From assembly GCA_016717655.1 (NCBI GenBank), contig JADKFC010000017.1, positions 1-64,000 of the forward strand: 64,000 bases of DNA. Reading direction: 5' to 3'. The first letter of the stretch is position 1. Every line of letters starts with the position of its first letter. The DNA comes from Saprospiraceae bacterium (GTDB lineage: Bacteria > Bacteroidota > Bacteroidia > Chitinophagales > Saprospiraceae). A model generated the notes under the pieces. The model saw only the letters and a program-made list of their open reading frames with translations, ran no database searches and was not told where the DNA came from. A program made the position numbers and the translations under genes. Positions 36,961 through 45,987 of this stretch are shown here, piece after piece.

Positions 36961-37485
36961 ATGTCAAGAATCGTATTCACCTTTTTATTATTTGCGGCAA
37001 GCCTTTTGACAACACAGGCCAATGCCCAATCTACAGGTGTAAATCCTGTAAGCACAGATGTTTATACAGCAGAAAATCCAGGATGGTTGACCAATTTGGA
37101 TGAGGCATATGCGCTCTCAAAAAAAACAGGAAAACCCATCATGGCCAACTTCACAGGAAGCGATTGGTGCGGCTGGTGTAAAAAACTCACAGCAAGCGTT
37201 TTTTCTCAACCTGAGTTCAAGACCTGGGCAGATAAAAATGTGGTTTTGTTGGAACTTGATTTTCCAAGAAGGAAAACCATTCCTGACCACATCAAACAAC
37301 AAAATGCCAGCTTGCAACAAGCCTTCCAGGTTTCAGGCTACCCAACTGTATGGGTGTTTGACCTTGACAAAAACGAAAAAGACAATAACTACAGCGTTGG
37401 TGCATTGGGTAAAACCGGATATTCACCTTCTGTAACTGAGTTTACACAAGGCGTTGACCAAATGCTGGTAAGTAGAAAAAAATAA
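36961..37485 (+). CDS. Exported thioredoxin-family protein (DUF255-like)
   Basis: This 174-residue protein has a signal peptide ending TTQANAQ. The thioredoxin fold carries the redox motif WCGWCKK near residue 76 in FTGSDWCGWCKKL, and a cis-proline site in VSGYPTVWVFDL. It is probably a periplasmic thiol-disulfide oxidoreductase. A possible operator lies upstream and a strong terminator follows 22 bases after the stop. Confidence 0.85.
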   Translation: MSRIVFTFLLFAASLLTTQANAQSTGVNPVSTDVYTAENPGWLTNLDEAYALSKKTGKPIMANFTGSDWCGWCKKLTASVFSQPEFKTWADKNVVLLELDFPRRKTIPDHIKQQNASLQQAFQVSGYPTVWVFDLDKNEKDNNYSVGALGKTGYSPSVTEFTQGVDQMLVSRKK

Positions 37486-37507
37486 GTAATCACCATTACT
37501 AAAAAGC

Positions 37508-37537
37508 AAAGCAGGGTGTTTTCATCCTGCTTTTTTT
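37508..37537 (+). terminator. Rho-independent terminator after the thioredoxin gene
   Basis: AAAGCAGG (37508-37515) pairs with CCTGCTTT (37526-37533), with a 10-base loop and a T-run up to 37537. The next possible start codon, ATG 37538 of galM, directly abuts the T-run. Confidence 0.85.
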
Positions 37538-38533
37538 ATGTCTGACATGGAGGAAAAGCTTAAGATTTACACCATCCAAAACGAAGCCGGAATGAGGGCG
37601 GAGATCCTCAACTATGGGGCTACCATCATGTCTTAGTGGGTGCCCGACAGATTGGGGAATTTGTATGATGTGTTATTGGGATACCAGCACCCTACATCTT
37701 ATTTACAGACCCACAATCCCTATTTTAATTGTGCAGTGGGCCGGTATGCCAACCGAATTAAAAACGGATGTTTTGAACTCAAACAAATAGCCTATGCCTT
37801 AGACACTGGAGGTCAAAAACACTCTCTTCACAGTGGGCCCATGGGATTTGATAAAAAATTATGGCAGCTGGTTGAACAGTCAAATAATGAAATTACCCTG
37901 GGCTTGGTCAGTGAAGAAGGAGAAGGTGGTTATCCCGGAAGGCTAGATGTTAAGTTAATATATAGACTCACACAAAACAATGTGCTGCACATAAGATATG
38001 TTTCAAGCTGTGATCAGGATTGTCCGGTTAATCTTACTTTTCATGGCTATTTCAACCTGGGTGGAAAAGGTACCGGCGGTCATCAATTAAGCATTGATGC
38101 AATGTCTTATCTGGAAGTGGATGGTGATTTGATTCCTTCGGGCCGCACCCTAAGTGTGGAAAATTCAGGGTATGATTTGAGAGAAGGAAGGCTATTGGCA
38201 GAATTGTATGCAGAGGGAATCACCCTGGATCATTGTTATGTCGTAAATACCCTAGGGAGTCTGCAGCAGGTAGCAAAGCTTGTAGGCGAACAATTGTCTA
38301 TGACCGTGCACACCAACCTACCCGGCCTCCAGGTTTATACCGGAAACGGACTGCATCCCGGCATAGAGGGGGTAAAAAAAGCAGGGGGCTATACAGCCTT
38401 CGATGGAGTGTGTCTGGAGGCACAGTATTACCCTGATGCTCCCAATCACCCACATTTTCCTTCTGCTGTCATCAAGGCAGGAGAAGTGAGAACCGACATT
38501 ATTGAATACAGTTTTACTTCAATTATGGCCTAG
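37538..38533 (+). CDS. galM: Aldose 1-epimerase (mutarotase), interrupted by in-frame TAG
   Basis: The full frame has about 331 codons and starts at ATG 37538 or 37547. The early part reads NEAGMRAEILNYGATIMS, then TAG (37634-37636), then WVPDRLGNLYDVLLGY. In homologues a residue such as Leu or Ile stands at the stop position. Catalytic features follow: HSLHSGP, HGYFNLGG and the catalytic Glu in CLEAQYYPDAPNHP. The enzyme interconverts alpha and beta anomers of aldohexoses. A restart at GTG 37640 would lose the first strands and probably activity. The gene's own stop is also TAG, so recoding is unlikely; a point error or recent nonsense mutation fits. Confidence 0.82.
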
Positions 38534-39710
38534 CCATTGTCTTTTTTGGATTGGATAAATTTGACCAGTCCTTCAATTTGAATCGCTTCCTGTCCTTGTT
38601 TCTTTTTCGCTTCTTCTAAGGCTTCTGTTGACACTTTTAAAGCTTTGTCAACTTCACCGGCATCGAGCAGGGTTCTGGTATAAAAATACAGGTTGTCGTA
38701 ATTGGGCTGGATGTCATAAGCTTCCTGAGCCAGAGCGATGGCTTTTTTAACCACCTTAGGATCGTCTTTATAGTTTTTGCAGATATCTTCAGCAACAAAA
38801 CGCAAAGTTTTGTAATCGTCTTTGGCTGCTTTTTAGCCAGCTGATCTGCCGCTTTGAGGTAGGCATCTTTTTGGTGAAAAGTCTGGTAGTAAGACATCTC
38901 TGAAGAATACCTAAACATCGCAGCATCTGCTGTGAGAGACTTGTCGGATTTCGTTAAAGCTTCCTGAAAAAGTTCAGGACTGTCATATTCAATAGACTTT
39001 TGGATGGTTGCCTTACAAGCTGCTTTTATTTTTTCGTTGTAGGCTTCTTCACCCACCAATTTGATTACCTCTTTTTTTCGGGCTACCACACCTTCAAAAA
39101 GGCGGGTATCCGCCTCGGTAGCCGCTTCAAATTGAAACACCAGGAGCTGATCTTCGGTTAGCTCAGGATTGCTCTGTAGGTAGTCGTTGGCAATTTTCAG
39201 ACTGGGCTTGCCGGCATTGTTTAATGCCTTGATGTATTTCAACATAAAGTCGTAATCTCGTTTACCACCTTCGTACTCTTTAGCCATTTCCTCTGAGTTG
39301 TCATTTTTGAGCAATACTTCTTTGGCAAGTCGGAGCAAACCTTCTGCCTGTTGACCGCCTACTACTTTTTTGATCACCTTGCCCTTGGTATCAATGAAGA
39401 ACAGAGTGGGGTATGCACTGACGGGGTAGAGGCCTTCAAAATCTCTTCCATCCGGAGTTTCCATGTCCAACTTCAAATTGATAAAGTTTTCATTAAAAAA
39501 CTTTCCCACATCATCGCGGGTGAAAACATTTTTGGCCATCGATTTGCAGGGGCCGCACCATTGGGCAAAGGCATCTACAAAGAGGGGTTTGTCAGATGAT
39601 TTGGCTTTTTCCAAAGCCAGCTTCCAGGTTGTTTCTTCAAATTTAATGCCCTGGGCGTTGATTGGAAGTTGAATGGACAACAGGCCTAAAATAAAAATGA
39701 TTGCTCTCAT
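38530..39710 (-). CDS. Exported thioredoxin-domain protein with helical/TPR-like C-terminus, one frameshift
   Basis: About 393 residues. There is a signal peptide (ending PINAQG), then a thioredoxin domain with WCGPCKSMA near residue 51 and VSAYPTLFFID, then about 260 residues of helical repeats that look like TPR units. The main frame loses homology after KAADQLAKK; the rest continues in another frame (AAKDDYKTLRFVAEDICKNY to the end QSKKDNG). One A is missing from the T-run (plus strand) at about 38830-38834. It is probably periplasmic. Its 3' end overlaps that of galM by 4 bases. Confidence 0.8.
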
Positions 39711-39940
39711 GTTAAAGGTTCAATTTCGGAATACAAAGATGCGGTATTGCGGGCAAATAGTCAAAGACTACCGACACGGGGTCCGCATTTTAACGGATGT
39801 TTATGAATTGGTGAGCCGGTTTCCACTTGCAGCATTTTGCAGGGCAGAGGCTCAAAAGTATTTTAACAATGGATCTTCCTATAACAGCTAAGTTAACGGT
39901 AATGGACAGAATGGGGAGGCTTTGACGAATCAAGGCTTAT

Positions 39941-41119
39941 TTATTTTTGTGTGCAAAGGGCATTGATATGGGCATTGGCGGGTTCGTAGCCCAACTTTGA
40001 AGCCTGCTTCATGGCTTCACAGGCATCTGTTATCTTTTCTAACTTGGTCAACACGTTGGCCAGATTAAAATAAGCCTCTGCAAACTCTGGTTTGAGATGG
40101 GTGGCGGTTTTGAAATCCTCTTCCGCATTTTCGTAATTCTCACTTTGCAAATAGGCCAGCCCTCTGTTGAGAAAGTAGTCTGGATTTTTTGCATTTTTTT
40201 TGATGAGGTTAGAATAATCGACGATGGCCTCATCAAACTTTTTGAGTTGCAGACTTACCATGGCCTTGTTGGTCAAAGAGGCTTCGTGCTCCGGCTGTAT
40301 TTGTAAGGCGAGGGCAAAATCGGTATTGGCACCACTGAGATCTTCTATTTGCATTTTAGAATAACCGCGATAGTAATAATACTCTGCCTGGTTGGAGTTG
40401 TTTTTGATGGCTGCTGAAAAGTCAGCAACGGCTTCAGCATATTTTTCAATTTTCAAATAGCTTTTACCCCTGTTCTCGTAAAGTTCACTTTTGGTAGGCT
40501 GGTAATTGATGGCTTCTGTAAAGCTGGTTATAGCTTCCTGATACTGGCCCAATTTGTAGTAACACAAGCCTCTGTTGTACATGGCGTTGTATTGGGTGGG
40601 TTTGAGTTTGATTACTTCGTTGTAGTCGTCAATGGCCAGCTCATAATTTTCAAGCTTTTGTTGGATAACACCTCTGTTGAGAAAGGCCGCATCCAGCGAC
40701 CTGTCTTGCGAGAGGGCTGTATTAAAAGATTTTAAGGCGGCCTTGGTCTCTCCGGTTTTCATTTCTGCAAATCCTTTGTACTGCCAGGCTTTGGCAAACT
40801 TCGGATCCAGGCTCACTACCTTTACATAGTCAGTAAGGGCGCCTTTGTAATCCTCCAGGTTGAGTCGGGTATTGCCCCTGTTGTAATAGGCTTTGGTGTA
40901 AGAAGGATCAAGTGCTATTGCCTTAGAATAGGAAACAATGGCATTTTCATAAGCCTTGGCATTAAAATGGGCAATGGCTTCGTTAAAGGCGGTAACTGCT
41001 TCCGGAATTTGAGATTGGGCCGTGAGTTGTGAATGACGACAAAGCCCTAACAACATTACCAGGATGACCAGGCTTATCCTCCCTCCGATTGACAATTTAC
41101 CGCTAGACATGCTAAACAT
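39941..41119 (-). CDS. Exported tetratricopeptide-repeat protein
   Basis: This protein has about 392 residues starting at ATG 41119 (or 41110). A start further upstream at 41197 would place 26 extra residues before the signal anchor. A hydrophobic segment (ISLVILVMLLGLC) is followed by ten TPR units of 34 residues, seen as repeats of A-Y-x-N-R-G (AYYNRGNTRLNLEDYKGAL, AFLNRGVIQQKLENYELAI). TPR arrays are protein-binding scaffolds, and many in Bacteroidota are periplasmic. No enzymatic domain is present. It is monocistronic. Confidence 0.8.
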   Translation of the reverse strand: MFSMSSGKLSIGGRISLVILVMLLGLCRHSQLTAQSQIPEAVTAFNEAIAHFNAKAYENAIVSYSKAIALDPSYTKAYYNRGNTRLNLEDYKGALTDYVKVVSLDPKFAKAWQYKGFAEMKTGETKAALKSFNTALSQDRSLDAAFLNRGVIQQKLENYELAIDDYNEVIKLKPTQYNAMYNRGLCYYKLGQYQEAITSFTEAINYQPTKSELYENRGKSYLKIEKYAEAVADFSAAIKNNSNQAEYYYYRGYSKMQIEDLSGANTDFALALQIQPEHEASLTNKAMVSLQLKKFDEAIVDYSNLIKKNAKNPDYFLNRGLAYLQSENYENAEEDFKTATHLKPEFAEAYFNLANVLTKLEKITDACEAMKQASKLGYEPANAHINALCTQK

Positions 41120-41256
41120 ATTAAAAATATATTTAATATAACAAATATTGAGCCAGAAGCTCTTTTCTAAAGCCAGATAACGCATTAAAAGCAACAAATA
41201 CTATTAAGCTTTTGCTAAAAGAATGAAAAGAAGCATGAATTGTGACCCCTAACGTA

Positions 41257-41721
41257 TTAATTCTCAACTTTTGCGATGCTCAATTGAAGGGCTTCAATGC
41301 CTTTAATGGTATCCAGACGAGAATGTTGGGCCACGGTAATGGTGTAATTGCCCTTTTTGGGGAATCTAAAATTCTCCTGTATCAAAATGGGTACCGCACA
41401 GTGATCTGAACTGCATTTTCCATGCCACTCACCGCCAGGGGTGCTCACTTCCAGTGATACCACATCTTTTTCCAACTTCCCATCCGGAAAGAGGGTATTG
41501 ATCATAACATACAGGTTTTGGTACCGGTATGAATCTAACGCATCAACGCGCAAGACCATGTCATAATTTTGGGCAGTGTCTTCGATGGCTACCTGATACT
41601 TTACGCTGTCTGCCACGGTCCAACCGACCACCGGCAAATTGATTTTTTCCTCAAAGAGGATATCCGAATGGCAGGCGGAGAGGCCTACGGCCAGGATAAA
41701 TAAAATCAGGGCCGTTCTCAT
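41257..41721 (-). CDS. gldH: Gliding motility lipoprotein GldH
   Basis: This 154-residue lipoprotein (lipobox VGLSAC) matches GldH over its length: LPVVGWTVADSVKYQV, then RYQNLYVMINTLFPDG and the C-terminal FPKKGNYTITVAQHSRLDTIKGI. GldH is one of the lipoproteins required for gliding in Flavobacterium johnsoniae, and its homologues are widespread in Bacteroidota that have the type IX system. Its start overlaps the dnaJ stop by 4 bases, so it is translated from the grpE-dnaJ transcript. Confidence 0.88.
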   Translation of the reverse strand: MRTALILFILAVGLSACHSDILFEEKINLPVVGWTVADSVKYQVAIEDTAQNYDMVLRVDALDSYRYQNLYVMINTLFPDGKLEKDVVSLEVSTPGGEWHGKCSSDHCAVPILIQENFRFPKKGNYTITVAQHSRLDTIKGIEALQLSIAKVEN

Positions 41722-42814
41722 TGGAACATCTCTTTCATGCGCTCGAAAAAGCCCTTGTCTTCCTTTGTAGGATTGGGTTGGAAGTTAGGTGCATGTCGCA
41801 ATTTTTCGAGGATGGCTTTCTCTTCTGCGGTGAGATCCTTTGGGGTCCAGATATTGATGTTGATCAACTGATCGCCCCTGCCGTATTCCTGTACAGAAGG
41901 AAGTCCCTTGCCTTTAAGTCGCAATATTTTACCAGCCTGGGTTGCTGCGGGTATCTTCACCTTTACCCTGCCGTCCAGTGTTGGTACTTCCACAGAGGTG
42001 CCCAGGGCAGCATCTGCAAAATTGATGTAACAATCGTGGATGATGTTCATACCATCGCGTGTGAAATGGTCGTGGGCTTGTTCTTCGATGGTGATAAGCA
42101 GATCGCCGGCCGGGCCACCACTTTTACCGGCATTGCCCTTGCCACGCATTGATAGTTGCATGCCTCCTTCAACACCTGCAGGTATATCGATGTCGATGGT
42201 TTCTGCATCGTGGGTCACGCCTTCTCCTTTACAAACGTGGCAGGTAGCGGTTACTGATTTACCGGCACCGTGACAAGTAGGACAAACCGCCGTGGTCTGC
42301 ATTTGACCCAAAAAAGTATTTCTCACCTGTCTCACATAGCCCGAGCCCTGGCAGGTACCACAGGTTTTTACCGAGTTGGCATCTTTGGCACCTGTACCGG
42401 CACAGTTATGGCATTTTACCTGCTTTTTGACTTTGATTTTTTTATTTACTCCCGTAGCTATTTCTTCGAGGGTAAGGGCTACCTTGATGCGTAGATTGGT
42501 ACCTTTTTGACCGGTTTGTCCGGTTCTGCGACCGCCTCCTCCTCCAAAAAAACTGGAGAAGGGTCCGCCGTCATCACCAAAGATATCTCCAAACTGAGAG
42601 AAGATATCATCCGGTCGTACCTGGCTCTTTTGTCGGCGTCGCTAAGTACTTCATAGGCCTCAGCTGCCTCCTTAAACTTGTCTTCGGCTGCCTTATCTCC
42701 CGGATTTCTGTCCGGGTGGTACTTCATGGCAACCTTGCGGTAAGCCTTTTTGATGGCATCCGCGTCTGCATTTTTGGGAACCTCCAGGATTTCGTAATAA
42801 TCTCTTTTTGTCAT
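41718..42814 (-). CDS. dnaJ: Chaperone protein DnaJ, one frameshift
   Basis: About 365 residues. The J domain has the HPD motif in KYHPDRNPGDK. The Gly/Phe-rich region (GDDGGPFSSFFGGGGG) is in a second frame, followed by the zinc-finger repeats CHNCAGTG, CGTCQGSG, CPTCHGAG and CHVCKGEG, and the C-terminal substrate-binding domain. One base is missing near 42622-42627; restoring a G gives RYDR-DDIFSQFGDIFG. It is the co-chaperone that stimulates DnaK. It lies 5 bases downstream of grpE and is followed by gldH. Confidence 0.93.
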
Positions 42815-42819
42815 GTCTT

Positions 42820-43383
42820 TTATTTTCCGACCACTACTTTGGCGTAACGAATGATCTTGTCATGTAGGTAATAACCTTTTTCTACCGTATCAACCACCTT
42901 GCCAACCAGATTTTCGGCCGGGGCTGGGATTTCGGTAATGGCTTCGTGTTTTTCAGGATCGAAGGGTTCACCTGTACTGGTCATTTCTTTCAGACCACGT
43001 GCTTCCAGGGTGTTGGCCAATTTGCTGTAAACGAGGTTAACCCCATCAGAAAAGACCTCCGTAGAACCCGGCATTTCAGCTGCTTTTTTTGCACGATCGA
43101 AGTCGTCCAGAACGGGCAACAAGGCCTGTAAGGTATCCTGAGCGGCGGTACGGATGAGGTCCAAACGCTCCTTCATGGTGCGTTTTTTAAAATTGTCAAA
43201 TTCAGCAAAAAGCCTCAGGTACTTGTCTCTGGCTTCTTCGAGGTCGGCCTTTAATTTGACCACATCGGAATCAGAGGCGGTTTCTGTAAAAAAAGCCGCT
43301 TCATCTGTTATTTCAGGGTTTTGTACGGGACTGCCCTCGTTTTCCATCAACTCATTGTCATTGTGAAGAGATTCTTCGGTCAT
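42820..43383 (-). CDS. grpE: Nucleotide exchange factor GrpE
   Basis: This 187-residue protein has an acidic N-terminal tail, a long coiled-coil (VVKLKADLEEARDKYLRLF) and the GrpE core with FDNFKKRTMKERLDL and the final beta-wing segment VVDTVEKGYYLHDKIIRYAKVVV. It releases ADP from DnaK. It is the first gene of grpE-dnaJ-gldH on the minus strand. Confidence 0.95.
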   Translation of the reverse strand: MTEESLHNDNELMENEGSPVQNPEITDEAAFFTETASDSDVVKLKADLEEARDKYLRLFAEFDNFKKRTMKERLDLIRTAAQDTLQALLPVLDDFDRAKKAAEMPGSTEVFSDGVNLVYSKLANTLEARGLKEMTSTGEPFDPEKHEAITEIPAPAENLVGKVVDTVEKGYYLHDKIIRYAKVVVGK

Positions 43384-43443
43384 ATTTTTCTTGTTTTTAT
43401 ACGTCTATTATCCTCCTCAATATACCTGCCAAACATCAAATTG

Positions 43444-43466
43444 GGTCAAATTGGCATATTTTGACC
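43444..43466 (-). promoter_or_regulatory. Inverted repeat upstream of grpE-dnaJ-gldH
   Basis: GGTCAAA (43444-43450) and TTTGACC (43460-43466) are 7-bp arms with a 9-base spacer, 60 bases upstream of grpE. The spacer length is that of the CIRCE element, but the sequence is not CIRCE. It may be a heat-shock regulator site; this is inference. Confidence 0.3.
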
Positions 43467-43497
43467 ACAAAGAACCGAAAAAATGGCATAATAGCGG

Positions 43498-44007
43498 CTA
43501 TAAAGAGCGGTTTTGGATGTAATTCTTTACCTCTATTGGCGTAGGATTGGTAAGAATTACCCGTTGGTCGGGGCCCAGTAAATAGAGGGTAGGAATTTGT
43601 TTTACAGCATACAGGGTGGCGATCGGGCTGTTAAAACTGCCGTCTTGTAAGATGTGGTATGGCCAGATCAGCCCATCATTGGTTATGGCCTTTTGCCAAG
43701 ATTGACTGTTTTTTTCGAGACCGATGCTGACGATTTCAAAATTTTGGGCATGCAAATCCTGATACAATTGCACCAACTCCGGATTTTCACGCCGGCATGG
43801 GCCGCACCACGAACCCCAAAATTGGAGTAGCACATATTTTCCTTTCAGGGAGGACAATTCAAAAGAACTGCCATCAGCCAGCTTTGAGGAAAAGGTGGGT
43901 ACATTTTCTCCATCACTGAATTTGGGTGCCAGGTAAAAGTGTTTACCCACAAAAAAGAGCAAAATAAGCCCAAGTACAATAAGCGGTTTTTTAAAGGAAG
44001 ACTGCAT
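43498..44007 (-). CDS. TlpA/ResA-type thiol-disulfide oxidoreductase, membrane-anchored
   Basis: This 169-residue protein starts at ATG 44007, which puts a membrane anchor (PLIVLGLILLFFVG) right at the N-terminus. A longer frame to 44073 adds residues without homology. The redoxin domain has FWGSWCGPCRRENPEL near residue 66 and the cis-proline site KQIPTLYLLGP. ResA/TlpA proteins reduce periplasmic cysteines, for example in apocytochrome c. A c-type cytochrome is encoded at 61985 in this window, but no direct link is shown. Confidence 0.85.
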   Translation of the reverse strand: MQSSFKKPLIVLGLILLFFVGKHFYLAPKFSDGENVPTFSSKLADGSSFELSSLKGKYVLLQFWGSWCGPCRRENPELVQLYQDLHAQNFEIVSIGLEKNSQSWQKAITNDGLIWPYHILQDGSFNSPIATLYAVKQIPTLYLLGPDQRVILTNPTPIEVKNYIQNRSL

Positions 44008-44408
44008 AGGTAAATAATGTTGGAAACGGCAAAAAGGTTCACCAGGGGCTGTGTAAAGCGCAGCCTGTACCAATGTGAAGAAAGGGGAAATGCCATGTTT
44101 TCCGGTGGAAGATACCTTTTAAGGCTTTCACCTGTTTAAGACAACAATTTAGCCCATTATTCCATTGAAATATCAAACCATTCAGGATGGATGTTTCCAG
44201 TTAAAGGAATGTGGCCGACCAATGGCATTTATTTTTTTTGAAACATTGAGACCAATATCTGCATTAAATTTTGGCAGGTAAATGGAATTTTTAAGGTAGT
44301 TTGAATTTCATAAAATGGAGGATCCATGATTGGCTATGCAGCGCAGTCACAATCGTTTGGTAACAGATGCTGGTTTAATTATATTATTTTTGCACAAAAT
44401 CAAAGGTC
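44008..44408. other. Intergenic region between tlpA-like and tonB-like genes
   Basis: There is no credible gene on either strand. TATTTTTG at 44385-44392 fits a -7 element for the tonB-like gene, with TTTG at 44356-44359 somewhat too far upstream (25 bases). No repeats or stable hairpins are recognised in the remainder. Confidence 0.4.
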
Positions 44409-44872
44409 TTGAAAAAGGAAAGGAAGGAAGATAGTTTCATCAAAAAGCCATTTTACAAAGGAGGCAATCAGGCGATGAGTGCCTTTGTACAATCCCAGCT
44501 GGTGTATCCCAAAGAAGCAGAAATTCCAATCGAAGGCACGGTGATTGTAAAATATGACATTGACCACCATGGCAATGTAGTGGATGCCCGGGTCATTAAA
44601 AGTTTGGGACCGTATTTGATGATGAGGCATTGCGGGTGGTTCGTCTGTTGAAATTTGAAGTGCCCAAGACACCACGACGACTCAAGGTAATGTTTCACAA
44701 AGACATTCAAATCCACTTTAAACCCCATACCATTGTAACCCCTGCTCCACAACCGGAGGCAAGGCCTTCACAGATAGTCTATCAGGTGACATCTTCTGTA
44801 CCAAAACCTGCAGAACCAAAGCCTGTTGAACCCAAGCCGGGGGTAATCACGTATACATTTAAAATAGGGTAA
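44409..44872 (+). CDS. TonB C-terminal domain protein, one frameshift
   Basis: About 154 residues in two frames. The TonB-type C-terminal domain reads AFVQSQLVYPKEAEI, GTVIVKYDIDHHGNV, then after the shift FDDEALRVVRLL. Restoring one C near 44607-44611 gives the standard GPVFDDEALRVV. The tail is Pro/Glu/Lys rich (KPAEPKPVEPKPG). There is no membrane anchor, unlike full TonB, so it is either a cytoplasmic or truncated member or its true start lies upstream. The start TTG 44409 is uncertain. It ends 8 bases from the convergent AraC gene. Confidence 0.6.
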
Positions 44873-44880
44873 ACGTTTGT

Positions 44881-45771
44881 TTATAAGGTAAGCTGACTGG
44901 GCGAAGACCCAAAGTGTTTTTTATAGGTTTTACTAAACGAGGATATATCCGAAAAACCCGTAGCCATGGCTGCCTCGGTGATGCTGTATTTTTGGTGAGC
45001 CATCAAAGTCATGGCATGGTTCAAGCGCACTCTCAGCGAATAGTGATAGGGACTGATATTGAATGTTTTTTGAAATATGCGGTGAAAGTGGTAGGGCGAC
45101 ATTTGCACATGTAAGGCCAGTTGTGCTACATCGATGGCCTCATGGGTCTGGTGTTCTATGACAGCTTTGGCCTCAGATACTTTTTTGTAAAGTATTTTGG
45201 AAGTTTGCCATTTGACAGAAGGAATGTTTTGCAGGGATAAATAGATGGGTATATGATCTTGTACCAGGGCGGTAGCCATATTGTAATACAGGTTTTGAGG
45301 TATGGCATCCGGACTAAGTGCTCCGGATGAAAGGGAGGCGTCCAGCTGGGTCAGCAATTGGCCAACCGCAGTTTGTTGGGCGCTGTATAGATTATCCAGA
45401 AAGTCGGGAGAGTTAAAAAAACGATCCAGGTTGAGATCAGGACAAAGGGTGTCGGGTCTCAATTGAGAAGCGAGGGCTTCGGCCAGTAGTTCAGGGGAAA
45501 TGTCAATACAAATACCTCTTACCCATTCATTGCTTTCAATTTCCACCTTACCGCTTGCATGTTCATTGGCCAGGATGTATTGACCTGATTTTACATAATA
45601 AGTGTTTTGATTGACGGTATATTTTTCCAGGCCGTTGCAAACATATTTGATGGAAAAACTCCTGAAATCGATCCATGAGTCGAGTGTTTTGAACAAAGAA
45701 TAATTGACCAGATTGCTTCTTCTAGGCAATGGCTTTGCATGAAGCGATTGGGCATGAAAAACATTTAACAT
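44881..45771 (-). CDS. AraC-family transcriptional regulator
   Basis: This 296-residue protein has an N-terminal sensor region without a clear cupin signature (VNQNTYYVKSGQYILANEH looks like one strand of it). The C-terminal AraC DNA-binding domain has two helix-turn-helix units: DVAQLALHVQMSPYHFHRIF and then SITEAAMATGFSDISSFSKTY, with the end FGSSPSQL. The effector and targets are not visible; the nearest divergent gene is more than 7 kb away, so it may act in trans. Confidence 0.88.
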   Translation of the reverse strand: MLNVFHAQSLHAKPLPRRSNLVNYSLFKTLDSWIDFRSFSIKYVCNGLEKYTVNQNTYYVKSGQYILANEHASGKVEIESNEWVRGICIDISPELLAEALASQLRPDTLCPDLNLDRFFNSPDFLDNLYSAQQTAVGQLLTQLDASLSSGALSPDAIPQNLYYNMATALVQDHIPIYLSLQNIPSVKWQTSKILYKKVSEAKAVIEHQTHEAIDVAQLALHVQMSPYHFHRIFQKTFNISPYHYSLRVRLNHAMTLMAHQKYSITEAAMATGFSDISSFSKTYKKHFGSSPSQLTL

Positions 45772-45856
45772 ACATTGGATTTGTTTCCAAAACTAATGCA
45801 GTTGAGCTGGATTTCCACGCCCAATTCATTTCATGACTTTTTCACGACAAAATACA

Positions 45857-45985
45857 TCAATGATTGGCGGTGTAGAGCCATTGGCCAAAGTGGAAGCCAA
45901 GGCAATACAAGCCCGCTACGGCAATGACAAAGGCAGGCAGTGAGAGGTACCAGTATTTGATTACATTTGATTTATTGATATTCAT
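45857..45985 (-). CDS. 42-residue single-pass membrane protein downstream of a serine hydrolase
   Basis: ATG 45985 begins 2 bases after the stop of the serine hydrolase and gives 42 codons to a TGA at 45857. The product has a polar basic start (MNINKSNVIKYW), one clear membrane helix (LSLPAFVIAVAGLYCLG) and an aromatic C-terminal part ending in TANH. The coding case rests on the tight spacing, the single clean helix and the absence of any other explanation of the gap. It could be an accessory or anchor for the exported hydrolase. Confidence 0.5.
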   Translation of the reverse strand: MNINKSNVIKYWYLSLPAFVIAVAGLYCLGFHFGQWLYTANH

Positions 45986-45987
45986 GA

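Noticed and set aside
37634..37636. TAG recoding (alternative genetic code or pyrrolysine-like readthrough)
   Set aside because: TAG ends galM itself at 38531-38533, and no suppressor tRNA is seen. A point error or mutation is simpler.
39711..39940. 72-codon plus-strand frame between the thioredoxin-TPR gene and the TPR protein
   Set aside because: It has no domain, signal or conserved pattern. It overlaps the start region of a well supported minus-strand gene.
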